The notes under the pieces: generated by a model
What the model saw: only the letters and a program-made list of their open reading frames with translations
Database searches by the model: none
What the model was told of the DNA's origin: nothing
Source of the DNA: Scylla paramamosain
Taxonomy: Eukaryota > Arthropoda > Malacostraca > Decapoda > Portunidae
Reading direction: 5' to 3'
Assembly (NCBI RefSeq): GCF_035594125.1
Contig: NC_087190.1
Span: 8,111,539-8,175,538, forward strand
DNA length: 64,000 nt
Part shown: piece after piece, positions 42,401-54,200 of the stretch
How the letters are laid out: each line of letters begins with the position of its first letter
How positions within the stretch are numbered: the stretch's first letter is position 1
Translations under genes and position numbers: made by a program

Positions 42401-45400
42401 ATTGGTTTTATTCCAATGTAAAGTGTTTGCCCTGCTTTTTAGTGCTTTACTGCCTAACACGCTCAAAAACACTCAAAAACATTTTCTGGTAATGTCATTT
42501 TTTTCCTACATAAAGCTAGTTTCGCATGCATTTTTGGGTTTTGGTAACTAAGAATGTGAAAAGCAATAAAAATACACGCATTTAGTAAGATTGTTCTGTT
42601 TCTCAATTAAGAGGTTTGTTCCAGAGTTTCAGCATTTTTTAATGTAAGAAACTTCTCTATATACACGAGTTTTTGCGTTTTTTGCCTTGTAATTCTTGTG
42701 AAACTATAAAACACTCATTATGCACGTTTCTCGTAATGTCCTTTTGCTTCCCAATATTGAGTGCTTTCAATCCATTTTCGCGTTTTTTGTAGGTAACAAT
42801 TTAAAAAACACTCAAAATATACCTCATTGGTAATGTTATTTTATTTCTTCATATTGGTTGGTTTGCATCTGTTTCAGCGTTTTTCTACGTAAAACACCGA
42901 AAAGACACGTTTTTCGTAATTTTGTTTTGGATTCCCATATAGATTGACTTTCATGTTATTAATCGTGTTGGTTCCTAACATGCTGAAAAACACTCATAAG
43001 ACCGTTTTCTGGCAAAGACGTTTAATTTACCCTTATAGGTGGCTTTGCATGCACTTTAGGGGTTTGGTACATAACAGTCCGAAAAAAAAGCTAAATTTGT
43101 TTTTTTTGATAATGTTCTTATTTCACATAATTTCCTGAATTGTGCCCGAATTTTGGCATATCGGTACCTGTGAAGATGAATAAGAAAGAAAAAAAAATTA
43201 TCGTATTTTTTTTTATCTATTTATTGTTTCTCAATAAAGAGTGTTATTTGTGGCTTTTAGCTTTTTTTTAATTAATGAACTTAAAAACACTCATAATACA
43301 CGTTTCTCGTAATCTCCTTTCGTTTCCAAAAAATACTGTTCTTTGCATGTATTTAAGCGTTTTTATTGGTAACATGATCAAAAACACTCAAAATACATGG
43401 TTTTGGTAAAGTTATTCTGTTTCACCATAAAGAGTGTTTTGCATGCGTTTTAGTGTTTTGGTATATAAGGAGCTAAAAAAAACACTTAAAGGCAAGTTCT
43501 TGGTAAAAATTCGTTTGCCCCATTGTAATGTGATTACCCTTCTTTTTTTATTGCTTTATTGCCTATCACGCTCAAAAACACTCAAAAGACACTTTTCTGG
43601 TAAAGTAATTTTTTTCCCCACAAATCTATTTTCGCATGCAATTTGGGGTTTTGGTAACTAAGAATGTGAAAAGCACTCAAAATATACGCATTTATTAAGG
43701 TTGTTCTGTTTCTCAATTAGGAGTGTTATACATGAGTTTTAGCATTTTTGTATCTAGGAAACCTCTCCTTATACACGAGATTTTTTGTTATTTGCCTTGT
43801 GGTTCTTTTGAACTATAAAACACTCATTATACACTTTTCTTGCAATGTCCTTTTGTTTCCCAATATAAAGTGCTTTGCATCAATTTCCGCGTTTATTGTA
43901 GGTAACAAGCTCAAAAACACTCAAAATATCTTTTTAGTAACGTTTTTCTATTTCTTGATATTGGTTGCTTTGCATCCGTTTTACCGTTTTTCTACGTAAA
44001 ACACTAAGAAGACACTTTTTCAGTAACTTTGTTTTGGATTCCCATATAGAGTGAGTTCCTTATTATTTATCGTTTTGGTGCCTAACAAACTAAAAAACAC
44101 TCAAAACACAGATTTCTGGTAAGGTCGTTTAATTTCCTCATATAGGAGGCTTTGCATGCACTTTAGGGATTGGTACATAACAGTCCGAAAAAAAAAAGCT
44201 GAAATTAACTTTTTTGATAATATTCTTTTATCATATGATTGCCCTGAATATTCCCAGAATTTTTGCATCTCGGTACCTATGAAGATGAATAAGAAAAAAG
44301 AAAGAATCCTATTTTTTATGTTTTTTTTTTTTTTTCTAAATAAAGAGTGTTATTTGTGGGTTTTAGCTTTTTGGTACTTAAGGAACTTAAAAAAACACTC
44401 ATAATACACGTTTCTTATAATGTCCTTTTGTTTCCCAAACATGATGTTCTTTGCATGCATTTAAGCGTTTTTATAGATAACATGATCAAAAACACTCAAA
44501 ATATGTTTTTGGTAATTATTCTGTTTCTCCATTAAGTTTGTTTTGCATGCGTTTTAGCGGTTTGGTATATAAGAAGCTGAAAAACACTTAGAGGCAAGTT
44601 TTTGGTATAAATTGGTGTTATTCCAGTGTAATATTATTGCCCTGCTTTTTAGTGCTTTATTGCCTATCACGCTCAAAAACACTCAAAAGACACTTTTCTG
44701 GTAAAGTCATTTTTTTTTTTCTACAAATATGTTTTCGCATGCAATTTGGGGTTTTGGTAACTAAGAATATGAAAAGCACTCAAAATACACGCATTTAGTA
44801 AGGTTTTTCTGTTTGTCAATTAATAGTGTTATTCATAAGTTTCAGCATTTTGGTATCTAGGAACCTTCTCCATATACACGAGTTTTTGTGTTTTTTGCCT
44901 TTTGGTTCTTTTGAACTATAAAAAACTCAATATACACTTTTCTTACAAAGTTCTTTCATTTTCTAACATAGAGTGCTTTGCATCAATTTTCGCGTTTTTT
45001 TTTTGTAGGTAACAAGCTCAAAAACACTCAAAATATACCTTTTTGGTAATGTTTTTGTATTTCTCCATATTGGTTGGTTTGCATCTGTTTTAGCGTTTTT
45101 CTACGTAAAACACAGAAAAAACACGTTTTCAGCAACTTTGTTTTGGATTCTCATATAGATTGAGTTCCTTATTATTTATCGTTTTGGTGCCTAACATGCT
45201 GAAAAAACACTCAAAAAACAGATTTCTGGTAAGGTCGTTTAATTTCCTCATATAGGAGTCTTTGGATGCACTTTAGGGTTTGGTGCATAAGAGTCCGAAA
45301 AACAAAAGCTAAAATTAACTTTTTTGATAATTTTCTTTGATCATGTAATAGCCCTGAATTTTCCCAAAATTTTGGCATCTCGGTACCAATGAAGATGAAT

Positions 45401-46860
45401 AACAAAAAAAAAAAAAAATTTTTTTTTATTTTTTTACTTTTTTTTTCTAAATAAAGAGTGTTATTTGTAGGTTTTAGCTTTTTGGTATTTAAGGAACTTA
45501 AAAACACTTATAATAAACATTTCTCCTAATGTCCTTTCGTTTCGCGAACATAAGGTTCTTTGCATGTATTTAAGCGTTTTTATAGATAACATGATCAAAA
45601 ACACTCAAAATATATGTTTTTGGTAATTTTATTATGTTTCTCAATAAAAGGTGTTTTGCATGCGTTTTAGCGTTTTGGTATGTAATGAGCTCAAAAACAC
45701 AAGTTCTTGGTAAAAGTTGTTTTTATTCCCATGTAATGTGATTGCCTTGCTTTTTATTGCGTTATTGCCTAACACGCTCAAAACACTCAAAAGACACTTT
45801 TCTGGTAATATGTTTTTTTTTTTTTTCCCACATAAAGCTAGTTTTGCATGGAATTTGGGGTTTTGGTAACGAAGAATGTGAAAAAAAACTCAAAACACAG
45901 GCATTAATAAAGTTAATCTATTTCTTAATTAAAAGTGTTATTCACGAGTTTAAGCATTTTGGTATGTAAGAAACTTTTCTAATACACACATTTGGTAAGG
46001 TATTTCTGTTTCAAAATTAAAAGTGTTATTCATGAGTTTCATCTTTTTGGTATGTAAGAAACTTCTTTATGTACACGAGTTTATGAGTTTTTTACCTTTT
46101 GGTTCTTGTCAAACTATAAAACACTCATACACGTTTCTCCTAATGTCCTTTTCTTTGCCAGTATAAAGTGCTTTCCATCCATTTTTGCATTTTTTGTAGG
46201 TAACAAGCTCAAAAACACATCGAAATATATATTTTTGGTAATGTTATTCTATTTCTTCATATTGGTTTGTTTACATCCGTTTTAGCGTTTTTTTTTAAGT
46301 AAATCACTGAAAAGACACATTTTCAGTAATATTGTTGAAATTGCTGAAAAACACTCAAAATACAGATTTCTGGTAAAGTCGTGTAATTTCCCCATATAGG
46401 TGGATTTGCATGCACTTCACGGTTTGTACATAACTCCGGAAAAAAGTTAAAATTATTTTTTTCATAATGATTTTTTTTTTATTTCCATGAATTTTGACAG
46501 AATTTTGGCATCTTGGTACCTATGAAGATGAATAACAAAAAAAAAAAGTTTTTTTTCTCTATATAAAGAGTGTTATTTGTGGGTTTTAGCTTTTTGGTAC
46601 TTAAGGAACTTAAAAACACTCATAAAACACGTTTCTCTTAATATCCTTTCGTTTCCCAAACATAAGGTTCTTTGCATGTATTTAAGCGTTTTTATGAATA
46701 ACATGATCAAAAACACTCAAAATACATGTTTTTGGTAATGTTACTCTGTTTCTACATAAAGGGTGTTTTGCATGCGTTTTAGCGTTTTGGTATATAAGGA
46801 GTTAAAAAAAATTAAAGGCAAGTTCTTCGTAAAAGTTGTTTTTATTCCCATGTAATGTGA
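36441..46860 (+). repeat. HOR satellite array, block C
   Basis: HOR units have landmarks at about 37484, 38592, 39132, 40048, 41081, 41641, 43170, 44281, 45391 and 46524. The runs 43170-46524 are regular (1110-1133 bp). The shorter gaps at 38592-39132 and 41081-41641 show deletions of about half a unit, each with an internal junction (for example the splice from TTTTTGCG to TTTCTACG near 39750, also present at about 32525). The stretch 42.9-46.5 kb parallels 20.5-24.1 kb unit by unit at an offset of about 22.42 kb. No gene is visible. Confidence 0.87.
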
Positions 46861-46861
46861 T
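45746..46861 (+). repeat. Left member of 1.1-kb direct repeat flanking the intact LINE
   Basis: This HOR-length segment runs from CTTGCTTTTTATTGC to ATGTAATGTGAT, immediately before the LINE poly(T). It matches 50165-51281 with only about a dozen differences by eye, among them GCGTTATTG/GCTTTATTG, CACGAG/CATGAG, GTTAAAATT/GCTAAAATT and TTCTTTGCATG/TTCCTTACATG. Shared private variants include the doubled AACTTTTCTAATACACACA monomer and GGTAACGAAGAATG. The HOR segment just upstream (45391-45745) is only about 90% like the matching part of this one. Confidence 0.88.
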
Positions 46862-46964
46862 TTTTTTTTTTTTTTTGTAGGAAGGATACTGGCCAAGGGC
46901 AACAAAAATCTAATAAAAAAAATGCCCACTGAAATGCCAGTCCCTAAAAGGGTCAAAGCAGTGG
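46861..46964 (-). other. LINE 3' untranslated region and poly(A) tail
   Basis: About 90 bp follow the stop codon on the minus strand, including GGGACTGGCATTTCAGTGGG, a T-run, and GCCCTTGGCCAGTATCC. It ends with CTTCCTAC and a poly(A) run of at least 16. No clear AATAAA signal is visible. The tail abuts satellite GTGAT, whose own T residues may blend with it. Confidence 0.85.
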
Positions 46965-49925
46965 TCAAAAATTGGTGGATAAGTGTCTTGAAACCTCCCT
47001 CTTGAAGGAATTCAAGTTATAGGAAGGTGGAAATACAGAAGCAGGCAAGGAGTTCCAGAGTTTACCAGAGAAAGGGATGAATGATTGAGAATACTGGTTA
47101 ACTCTTGCGTTAGAGAGGTGGACAGAATAGGAGTGAGAGAAAGAAGAAAGTCTTGTGCAGCGAGGCCGCGGAAGGAGTGGAGGCATGCAGTTAGCAAGAT
47201 CAGAAGAGCAGTTAGCATGAAAATAGCGGTAGAAGACAGCAAGAGATGCAACATTGCGGCGGTGAGAGAGAGGCTGAAGACAGTCAGTTAGAGGAGAGGA
47301 GTTGATGAGACGAAAAGCTTTTGATTCCACCCTGTCTAGAACAGCAGTATGAGTGGAACCCCCCCAGACATGTGAAGCATACTCCATACATGGACGGATA
47401 AGGCCCTTGTACAGAGTTAGCAGCTGGGGGGGTGAGAAAAACTGGCGGAGACGTCTCAGAACACCTAACTTCATAGAAGCCGTTTTAGCTAGAGATGAGA
47501 TGTGAAGTTTCCAGTTCAGATTATAAGTAAAGGACAGACCGAGGATGTTCAGTGTAGAAGAGGGGGACAGTTGAGTGTCATTGAAGAAGAGGGGATAGTT
47601 GTCTGGAAGATTGTGTCGAGTTGATAGATGGAGGAATTGAGTTTTTGAGGCATTGAACAATACCAAGTTTGCTCTGCCCCAATCAGAAATTTTAGAAAGA
47701 TCAGAAGTCAGGCGTTCTGTGGCTTCCCTGCGTGATATGTTTACCTCCTGAAGGGTTGGACGTCTATGAAAAGACGTGGAAAAGTGCAGGGTGGTATCAT
47801 CAGCATAGGAGTGGATAGGACAAGAAGTTTGGTTTAGAAGATCATTAATGAATAATAAGAAGAGAGTGGGTGACAGGACAGAACCCTGAGGAACACCACA
47901 GTTAATAGATTTAGGAGAAGAACAATGACCGTCTACCACAGCAGCAATAGAACGGTCAGAAAGGAAACTTGAGATGAAGTTACAGAGAGAAGGATAGAAA
48001 CCGTAGGAGGGTAGTTTGGAAAACAAAGCTTTGTGCCAGACTCTATCAAAGGCTTTTGATATGTCCAAGGCAACAGCAAAAGTTTCACCAAAGTCTCTAA
48101 AAGAGGATGACCAAGACTCAGTAAGGAAAGCCAGAAGATCACCAGTAGAGCGTCCTTGACGGAACCCATACTGGCGATCAGATAGAAGGTTGTGAAGTGA
48201 TAGATGTTTAAGAATCTTCCTGTTGAGGATAGATTCAAAAACTTTAGATAAGCAGGAAATTAAAGCAATAGGACGGTAGTTTGAGGGATTAGAGCGGTCA
48301 CCCTTTTTAGGAACAGGTTGAATGTAGGCAAACTTCCAGCAAGAAGGAAAGGTAGATGTTGACAGACAGAGCTGAAAGAGTTTGACTAGGCAAGGTGCAA
48401 GCACGGAGGCACAGTTTCGGAGAACAATAGGAGGGACCCCATCAGGTCCATAAGCCTTCTGAGGGTTTAGGCCAGCGAGGGCATGGAAAACATCATTACG
48501 AAGAATTTTAATACGAGGCATGAAGTAGTCAGAGGGTGGAGGAGAGGGAGGAACAAGCCCAGAATCATCCAAGGTAGAGTTTTTAGCAAAGGTTTGAGCA
48601 AAGAGTTCAGCTTTAGAAATAGATGTGATAGCAGTGGTGCCATCTGGTTGAAGTAGAGGAGGGAAAGAAGAAGAAGCAAAGTTATTGGAGATATTTTTGG
48701 CTAGATGCCAGAAATCACGAGGGGAGTTAGATCTTGAAAGGTTTTGACATTTTCTGTTAATGAAGGCGTTTTTGGCTAGTTGGAGAACAGACTTGGCATG
48801 GTTCCGGGCAGAAATATAAAGTGCATGAGATTCTGGTGAAGGAAGGCTTAAGTACCTTTTGTGGGCCACCTCTCTATCATGTATAGCACGAGAACAAGCT
48901 GTGTTAAACCAAGGTTTAGAAGGTTTAGGACGAGAAAAAGAGTGAGGAATGTACGCCTCCATGCCAGACACTATCACCTCTGTTATGCGCTCAGCACACA
49001 AAGACGGGTCTCTGACACGGAAGCAGTAGTCATTCCAAGGAAAATCAGCAAAATACCGCCTCAGGTCCCCCCAACTAGCAGAGGCAAAACGCCAGAGGCA
49101 CCTTCGCTTAGGGGGATCCTGAGGAGGGATTGGAGTGATAGGACAAGATAAAGATATGAGATTGTGATCGGAGGAGCCCAACGGAGAAGAAAGGGTGACA
49201 GCATAAGCAGAAGGATTAGAGGTCAGGAAAAGGTCAAGAATGTTGGGCGTATCTCCAAGACGGTCAGGAATACGAGTAGGGTGTTGCACCAATTGCTCTA
49301 GGTCATGGAGGATAGCAAAGTTGTAGGCTAGTTCACCAGGATGGTCAGTGAAGGGAGAGGAAAGCCAAAGCTGGTGGTGAACATTGAAGTCTCCAAGAAT
49401 GGAGATCTCTGCAAAAGGGAAGAGGGTCAGAATGTGCTCCACTTTGGAAGTTAAGTAGTCAAAGAATTTCTTATAGTCAGAGGAGTTAGGAGAGAGGTAT
49501 ACAGCACAGATAAATTTAGTATGAGAATGACTCTGTAGTCGAAGCCAGATGGTGGAAAACTCGGAAGATTCAAGAGCGTGGGCACGAGAGCAGGTTAAGT
49601 CATTGTGCACATAAACGCAGCATCCAGCTTTGGATCGAAAATGAGGATAGAGAAAGTAGGAGGGAACAGAAAAGGGGCTACTGTCAGTTGCCTCAGACAC
49701 CTGAGTTTCAGTGAGGAAAAGAAGATGAGGTTTAGAAGAGGAGAGGTGGTGTTCTACAGATTGAAAATTAGATCTTAGACCGCGAATGTTGCAGAAGTTA
49801 ATGAAGAAAAAGTTGAGGGGGGTGTCAAGACACTTACGGTCGTCGACGGAAAGGCAGTCCGACCTGGGGACATTTATGGTCCCCTCCCCAGATGGGGACT
49901 CCGAGGCTGGTGTAGGAGTCGCCAT
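46965..49925 (-). CDS. LINE endonuclease/reverse transcriptase polyprotein
   Basis: This is the single polyprotein of the retrotransposon; it nicks target DNA and copies the element RNA onto the nick (target-primed reverse transcription). The open frame runs from 50093 (1042 codons). I prefer the Met at 49925, which gives 986 aa, because its context AATCATGG has A at -3 and G at +4 and the upstream codons look like leader. In the 1042-aa numbering, an APE-type endonuclease spans about 95-317, with NIRG at 102-105, LTET with E129, GDFN with D235 and SSDH with D309/H310. RT spans about 540-820, with GPDG at 549, NYRPIAL at 605, motif [10 protein letters not shown] (D677), [10 protein letters not shown] at 733 and YADDT with D765/D766. 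A thumb and a C-terminal region with KLWNSLP at 1011 follow. No zinc knuckle or RNase H is evident and there is no separate gag-like ORF1. All key residues are present and there are no stops or frameshifts. Clade: Jockey/CR1-like superfamily is my guess; RTE is less likely. Confidence 0.95.
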   Translation of the reverse strand: MATPTPASESPSGEGTINVPRSDCLSVDDRKCLDTPLNFFFINFCNIRGLRSNFQSVEHHLSSSKPHLLFLTETQVSEATDSSPFSVPSYFLYPHFRSKAGCCVYVHNDLTCSRAHALESSEFSTIWLRLQSHSHTKFICAVYLSPNSSDYKKFFDYLTSKVEHILTLFPFAEISILGDFNVHHQLWLSSPFTDHPGELAYNFAILHDLEQLVQHPTRIPDRLGDTPNILDLFLTSNPSAYAVTLSSPLGSSDHNLISLSCPITPIPPQDPPKRRCLWRFASASWGDLRRYFADFPWNDYCFRVRDPSLCAERITEVIVSGMEAYIPHSFSRPKPSKPWFNTACSRAIHDREVAHKRYLSLPSPESHALYISARNHAKSVLQLAKNAFINRKCQNLSRSNSPRDFWHLAKNISNNFASSSFPPLLQPDGTTAITSISKAELFAQTFAKNSTLDDSGLVPPSPPPSDYFMPRIKILRNDVFHALAGLNPQKAYGPDGVPPIVLRNCASVLAPCLVKLFQLCLSTSTFPSCWKFAYIQPVPKKGDRSNPSNYRPIALISCLSKVFESILNRKILKHLSLHNLLSDRQYGFRQGRSTGDLLAFLTESWSSSFRDFGETFAVALDISKAFDRVWHKALFSKLPSYGFYPSLCNFISSFLSDRSIAAVVDGHCSSPKSINCGVPQGSVLSPTLFLLFINDLLNQTSCPIHSYADDTTLHFSTSFHRRPTLQEVNISRREATERLTSDLSKISDWGRANLVLFNASKTQFLHLSTRHNLPDNYPLFFNDTQLSPSSTLNILGLSFTYNLNWKLHISSLAKTASMKLGVLRRLRQFFSPPQLLTLYKGLIRPCMEYASHVWGGSTHTAVLDRVESKAFRLINSSPLTDCLQPLSHRRNVASLAVFYRYFHANCSSDLANCMPPLLPRPRCTRLSSFSHSYSVHLSNARVNQYSQSFIPFSGKLWNSLPASVFPPSYNLNSFKREVSRHLSTNF

Positions 49926-50164
49926 GATTTTAAAATTTTTTGAGTGAAGGGTGTGTGTGTTATTAGGTGCTTGTAGTTTTGTGTGGAGGAAGAGAGTTGT
50001 CTTTAGAGGGCAGGCTGTGACTACCCCCTTGTGTTGTGAGACACAAAGGGAAACGTTCAGTGAGGTCACAGCTGGGTTTAATGATAAGTTCACAGCACCC
50101 CCTGAACAGTGCTTTAGACCTCACTGGGAGTAATTATCGTTTCGGCAGGTGTCTACTGCCTCCT
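49926..50164 (-). promoter_or_regulatory. LINE 5' leader, likely internal promoter
   Basis: About 240 bp of non-satellite sequence precedes the preferred start codon. It contains the terminal GGCAG/CTGCC stem, a purine/pyrimidine-biased region and an A/T stretch just before the ATG. LINEs of this kind carry their promoter inside the transcribed leader, so regulatory signals are expected here. I cannot point to a specific initiator or downstream promoter motif with confidence. The first 56 codons of the long frame fall in this leader. Confidence 0.55.
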
Positions 50165-51281
50165 CCTGCTTTTTATTGCTTTATTGCCTAACACGCTCAA
50201 AACACTCAAAAGACACTTTTCTGGTAATATGTTTTTTTTTTTCCCACATAAAGCTAGTTTTGCATGGAATTTGGGGTTTTGGTAACGAAGAATGTGAAAA
50301 AAAACTCAAAACACAGGCATTAATAAGGTTAATCTATTTCTTAATTAAAAGTGTTATTCATGAGTTTAAGCATTTTGGTATGTAAGAAACTTTTCTAATA
50401 CACACATTTGGTAAGGTATTTCTGTTTCAAAATTAAAAGTGTTATTCATGAGTTTCATCTTTTTGGTATGTAAGAAACTTCTTTATGTACACGAGTTTAT
50501 GAGTTTCTTACCTTTTGGTTCTTGTCAAACTATAAAACACTCATACACGTTTCTCCTAATGTCCTTTTCTTTGCCAGTATAAAGTGCTTTCCATCCATTT
50601 TTGCATTTTTTGTAGGTAACAAGCTCAAAAACACATCGAAATATATATTTTTGGTAATGTTATTCTATTTCTTCATATTGGTTTGTTTACATCCGTTTTA
50701 GCGTTTTTTTTAAGTAAATCACTGAAAAGACACATTTTCAGTAATATTGTTGAAATTGCTGAAAAACACTCAAAATACAGATTTCTGGTAAAGTCGTGTA
50801 ATTTCCCCATATAGGTGGATTTGCATGCACTTCACGGTTTGTACATAACTCCGGAAAAAAGCTAAAATTATTTTTTTTATAATGATTTTTTTTTTATTTC
50901 CTTGAATTTTGACAGAATTTTGGCATCTCGGTACCTATGAAGATGAATAACAAAAAAAAAAAGTTTTTTTTCTCTCTATAAAGAGTGTTATTTGTGGGTT
51001 TTAGCTTTTTGGTACTTAAGGAACTTAAAAACACTCATAAAACACGTTTCTCTTAATATCCTTTCGTTTCCCAAACATAAGGTTCCTTACATGTATTTAA
51101 GCGTTTTTATGAATAACATGATCAAAAACACTCAAAATACATGTTTTTGGTAATGTTACTCTGTTTCTACATAAAGGGTGTTTTGCATGCGTTTTAGCGT
51201 TTTGGTATATAAGGAGTTAAAAAAAAATTAAAGGCAAGTTCTTCGTAAAAGTTGGTTTTATTCCCATGTAATGTGATTTTT
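50165..51281 (+). repeat. Right member of 1.1-kb direct repeat flanking the intact LINE
   Basis: The segment starts directly at the LINE 5' end with CCTGCTTTTTATTGC and runs one HOR period to ATGTAATGTGAT, followed here by TTTTCTGCTTTTTAGTGC. It is about 98-99% identical by eye to 45746-46861. The next unit (51282 onward) differs clearly from it, so the high identity is confined to exactly one period on each side of the element. Confidence 0.88.
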
Positions 51282-54200
51282 CTGCTTTTTAGTGCTTTAT
51301 TGCATATCACGCTCAAAAACATTCAAAAGACACTTTTCTGGTAATATTTTTTTTCCCACATAAAGCTAGTTTCGCATGAAATTTTGGATTTTCGTAACTA
51401 AGAATGCGAAAAACACTCAAAATACACACATTTGGTGTGTTATTCATACATTTCAGCATTTTGGTATGTAAGAAACTTCTTTATATACACGAATTTTTGC
51501 GTTTTTTGCCTTGTGGTTCGTGTGAAACTACACGTTTTTCGTAATGTTCTTTTGTTTCCCAATATAGAGTCCTTTCCATCCATTTTCGCATTTTTTTGTA
51601 GGTAACAAGCTGAAAAACACTCAAAGTATATATTTTTGGTAATGTTATTCTATTTCTTATTATTGGTTGGTTTGCACCCATTTTAGCGTTTTTCTTCGTA
51701 AATCACTGAAAAGACACGTTTTCAGTAATATTGTTGAAATTGCTGAAAACACTCAAAGGACAGATTTCTGGTAAATTCGTGTAATTTCCCCATATAGGTA
51801 GCTTTGCATGCACTTCTGGGTTTTGTACATAATTCCGGAAAAAAGCTAAATTTTTTTCAATTTTTTTCTTACATAATTTCCCTGAATTTTGCCTTGGCAT
51901 CTTCATACTTATGTAGATGAATAACAAAAAAAAAAATTATTTTTTTTAGTTATTTTTTCTCTATTTGTGGGTTTTAGTTTTTTGGTACTTAAGGAACTTA
52001 AAAACAATCATAATACACGATTTTCGTAATTTCCTTTCGTTTCACAGACATAGGGTTCTTTGCATGTATTTAAACGTTTTTTTAGGTAATATGATAAAAA
52101 ACACTCAAAATATATGTTTTTGGTAATGTTATTCTGTTTCTCCATAAAGGGTGTTTTGAAAGCGTTTTACTGTTTTGGTATGTAAGGAGTTAAAAACACT
52201 TAAAGGCAAGTTCTTCGTAAAAGTTGGTTTTATTCCTATATAATGTGATTATTCTGCTTTTAAGTGCTTTGTTGCATATCACGCTCTAAAAGACTCAAAA
52301 GACACTTTTCTGATAATGTCATTTTTTCCCCAAATAAAGCTAGTTTCGCATGTAATTTGGGATTTTCGTAACTAAGAATGTGAAAATCTCTCAAAATACA
52401 CACATTTGGTTAGGTAGTTCTGTTTCTCAATTAAAATTGTTATTCATGAGTTTTAGCATTTTGTATATAAGAAAGTTATCTATATACACGAGTTTTTGCG
52501 TTTTTTGTCTTGTGGTTCTTGTGAAACTATAAAACAATCATTATACACGTTTTTCTAAATGTCCTTTTTTCTTCCAAATATAGAGTGCTTTTACATCCAT
52601 TTTCGTGTTTTTTGTAGGTAAGAAGCTCAAAAACACTTTTTGGTAATGTTATTCTATTTCTTTATATTCGTTGCTTTGCATCCGTTTTAGCGTTTTTTCT
52701 ACGTAAAACACTGAAAAGATACGTTTTCAGTAATTATGTTTTGGATTCACATATTGGCTGACTTCCATATTATTTATCGGTTTGGTGGCTAACATGCTGA
52801 AAAACACTGAAAAGACAGGTTTCTGGTAAAGTCGTTTAATTTCTTCATATAGGTGGCTTTGCATGCACTTTAGGGTTTGGTAAATAACAATCCGAAAAAA
52901 AAGCTATAATTAACTTTTTTGATAATGTTCTGTTTTCCACATAAATTCCCTGAATTTTTGCAGAATTTTTTTATTATTTTTTTTTTCTCTTTAAAGAGTG
53001 TTATTTGTGGGTTTCAGCGTTTTGGTACTTAAGGAACTTAAAAATAGTCATAATACACGTTTCTCGTAATGTCCTTTCGTTTCCCAAAGATAGGGTTCTT
53101 TCCATGTATCTAAGCGTTTTTTATAGGTAACATGATCAAAATCACTTAAAACACATGTTTTTGTAATGTTTTTCTGCTTCTCCATAAAGGAGTGTTTTGC
53201 ATGCGTTTTAGCGTTTTGGTATGTAAGGAGCTCAAAAATACATAATGGCAAGTTTTTGGTCAAAGTTGGTTTTATTCCCATATAATGTGATTGCCCTGCT
53301 TTCTAGTGCTTTATAGCCTAACACGCTCAAAAACACTCAAAAGACACTTCTGGTAATGTCATTTTTTTCCCACATAAAGCTAGTTTCGCATGCTATTTGG
53401 GATTTTGCTAAGAATGTGAAAAACACTGAAAATACACGCTTTTGGTAAGATTGTTCAGTTTCTCAATTAAGATTGTTATTCATGAGTTTCAGCATTTTGG
53501 TATCTAAGAAACTTCTTTATATAAACGAGTTTTTGCGCTTTTTGCCTTGTGGTTCTTGTGAAATACAAGTTCTTTTGCTTGAAAATGATAAGACACTCAT
53601 TATACACGTTTCTCGTAATGTCCTTTTGTTTCCCAATAGGGAGTGCTTTGCATCTAATTTCACCTTTTTGTAGGTAACAAGCTCAAAAATACTCAAAATA
53701 TAGCTTTTTTATAATGTTATTCTATTTTCTTTTTTCATATTGCTTGGTTTGCATCCGTTTTACGTTTTTCTACGTAAAACACCGAAAAGACACGTTTTCA
53801 GTAATTTTGTTAAGGATTCCTATATAGAGTGACTTCCATGTTATTTATCGTTTTGGTGCCTAACATGCTGAAAAACACTCATAAGACAGTTTTCTAGCAA
53901 AGACGTTTGATTTCCCCATATAAGTGGTTTTGCATGCACTTTAGGGTTTGCTACAAAACAGTTGAGAAAAAATAAAGCTAAAATTAACTTTTTTGATAAT
54001 GTTCTTATTTCAGAAAATTTCATGAATTTTGCTTGAATTTTGCCAACTCGTTACCTGTGAAGATGAATAAGAAAGAAAAAAAGATATCGTATTTTTTCAT
54101 TTCTTTATTTTTTTTTCTCAATAGAGTTATTTGTGGCTTTTAGCTTTTTGGTACTTAATGAATTTAAAAATACTCATAATACACGTTTCTCGTAATGTCC

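Larger units (their letters stand above)
46861..50164 (-). mobile_element. Apparently full-length non-LTR retrotransposon (LINE)
   Basis: This about 3.3-kb insertion is in minus orientation. It starts near 50164 with a leader beginning about GGCAGTAGACACCTGCC, which can form a 5-bp stem (GGCAG/CTGCC). It has one long open frame, a short 3' untranslated region and a poly(A) tail seen as 16 T at 46861-46876. Base composition is far more GC-rich than the satellite around it. The intact coding frame and clean tail indicate recent arrival. The insertion lies in the satellite monomer that normally reads GTGATTGCCCTGCTTTTT. No short target-site duplication is visible; instead both sides carry a near-identical 1.1-kb HOR copy. 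The leader and tail look familiar from crab genomes, which I cannot verify here. Confidence 0.95.

Noticed and set aside
46861..46876. Short target-site duplication at the intact LINE ends
   Set aside because: The flanks GTGAT (left) and CCTGC (right) are not repeats of each other; only the 1.1-kb duplication is visible.
48861..49151. Plus-strand 96-codon Arg-rich frame
   Set aside because: It is the antisense shadow of the LINE polyprotein, which has all the expected motifs.
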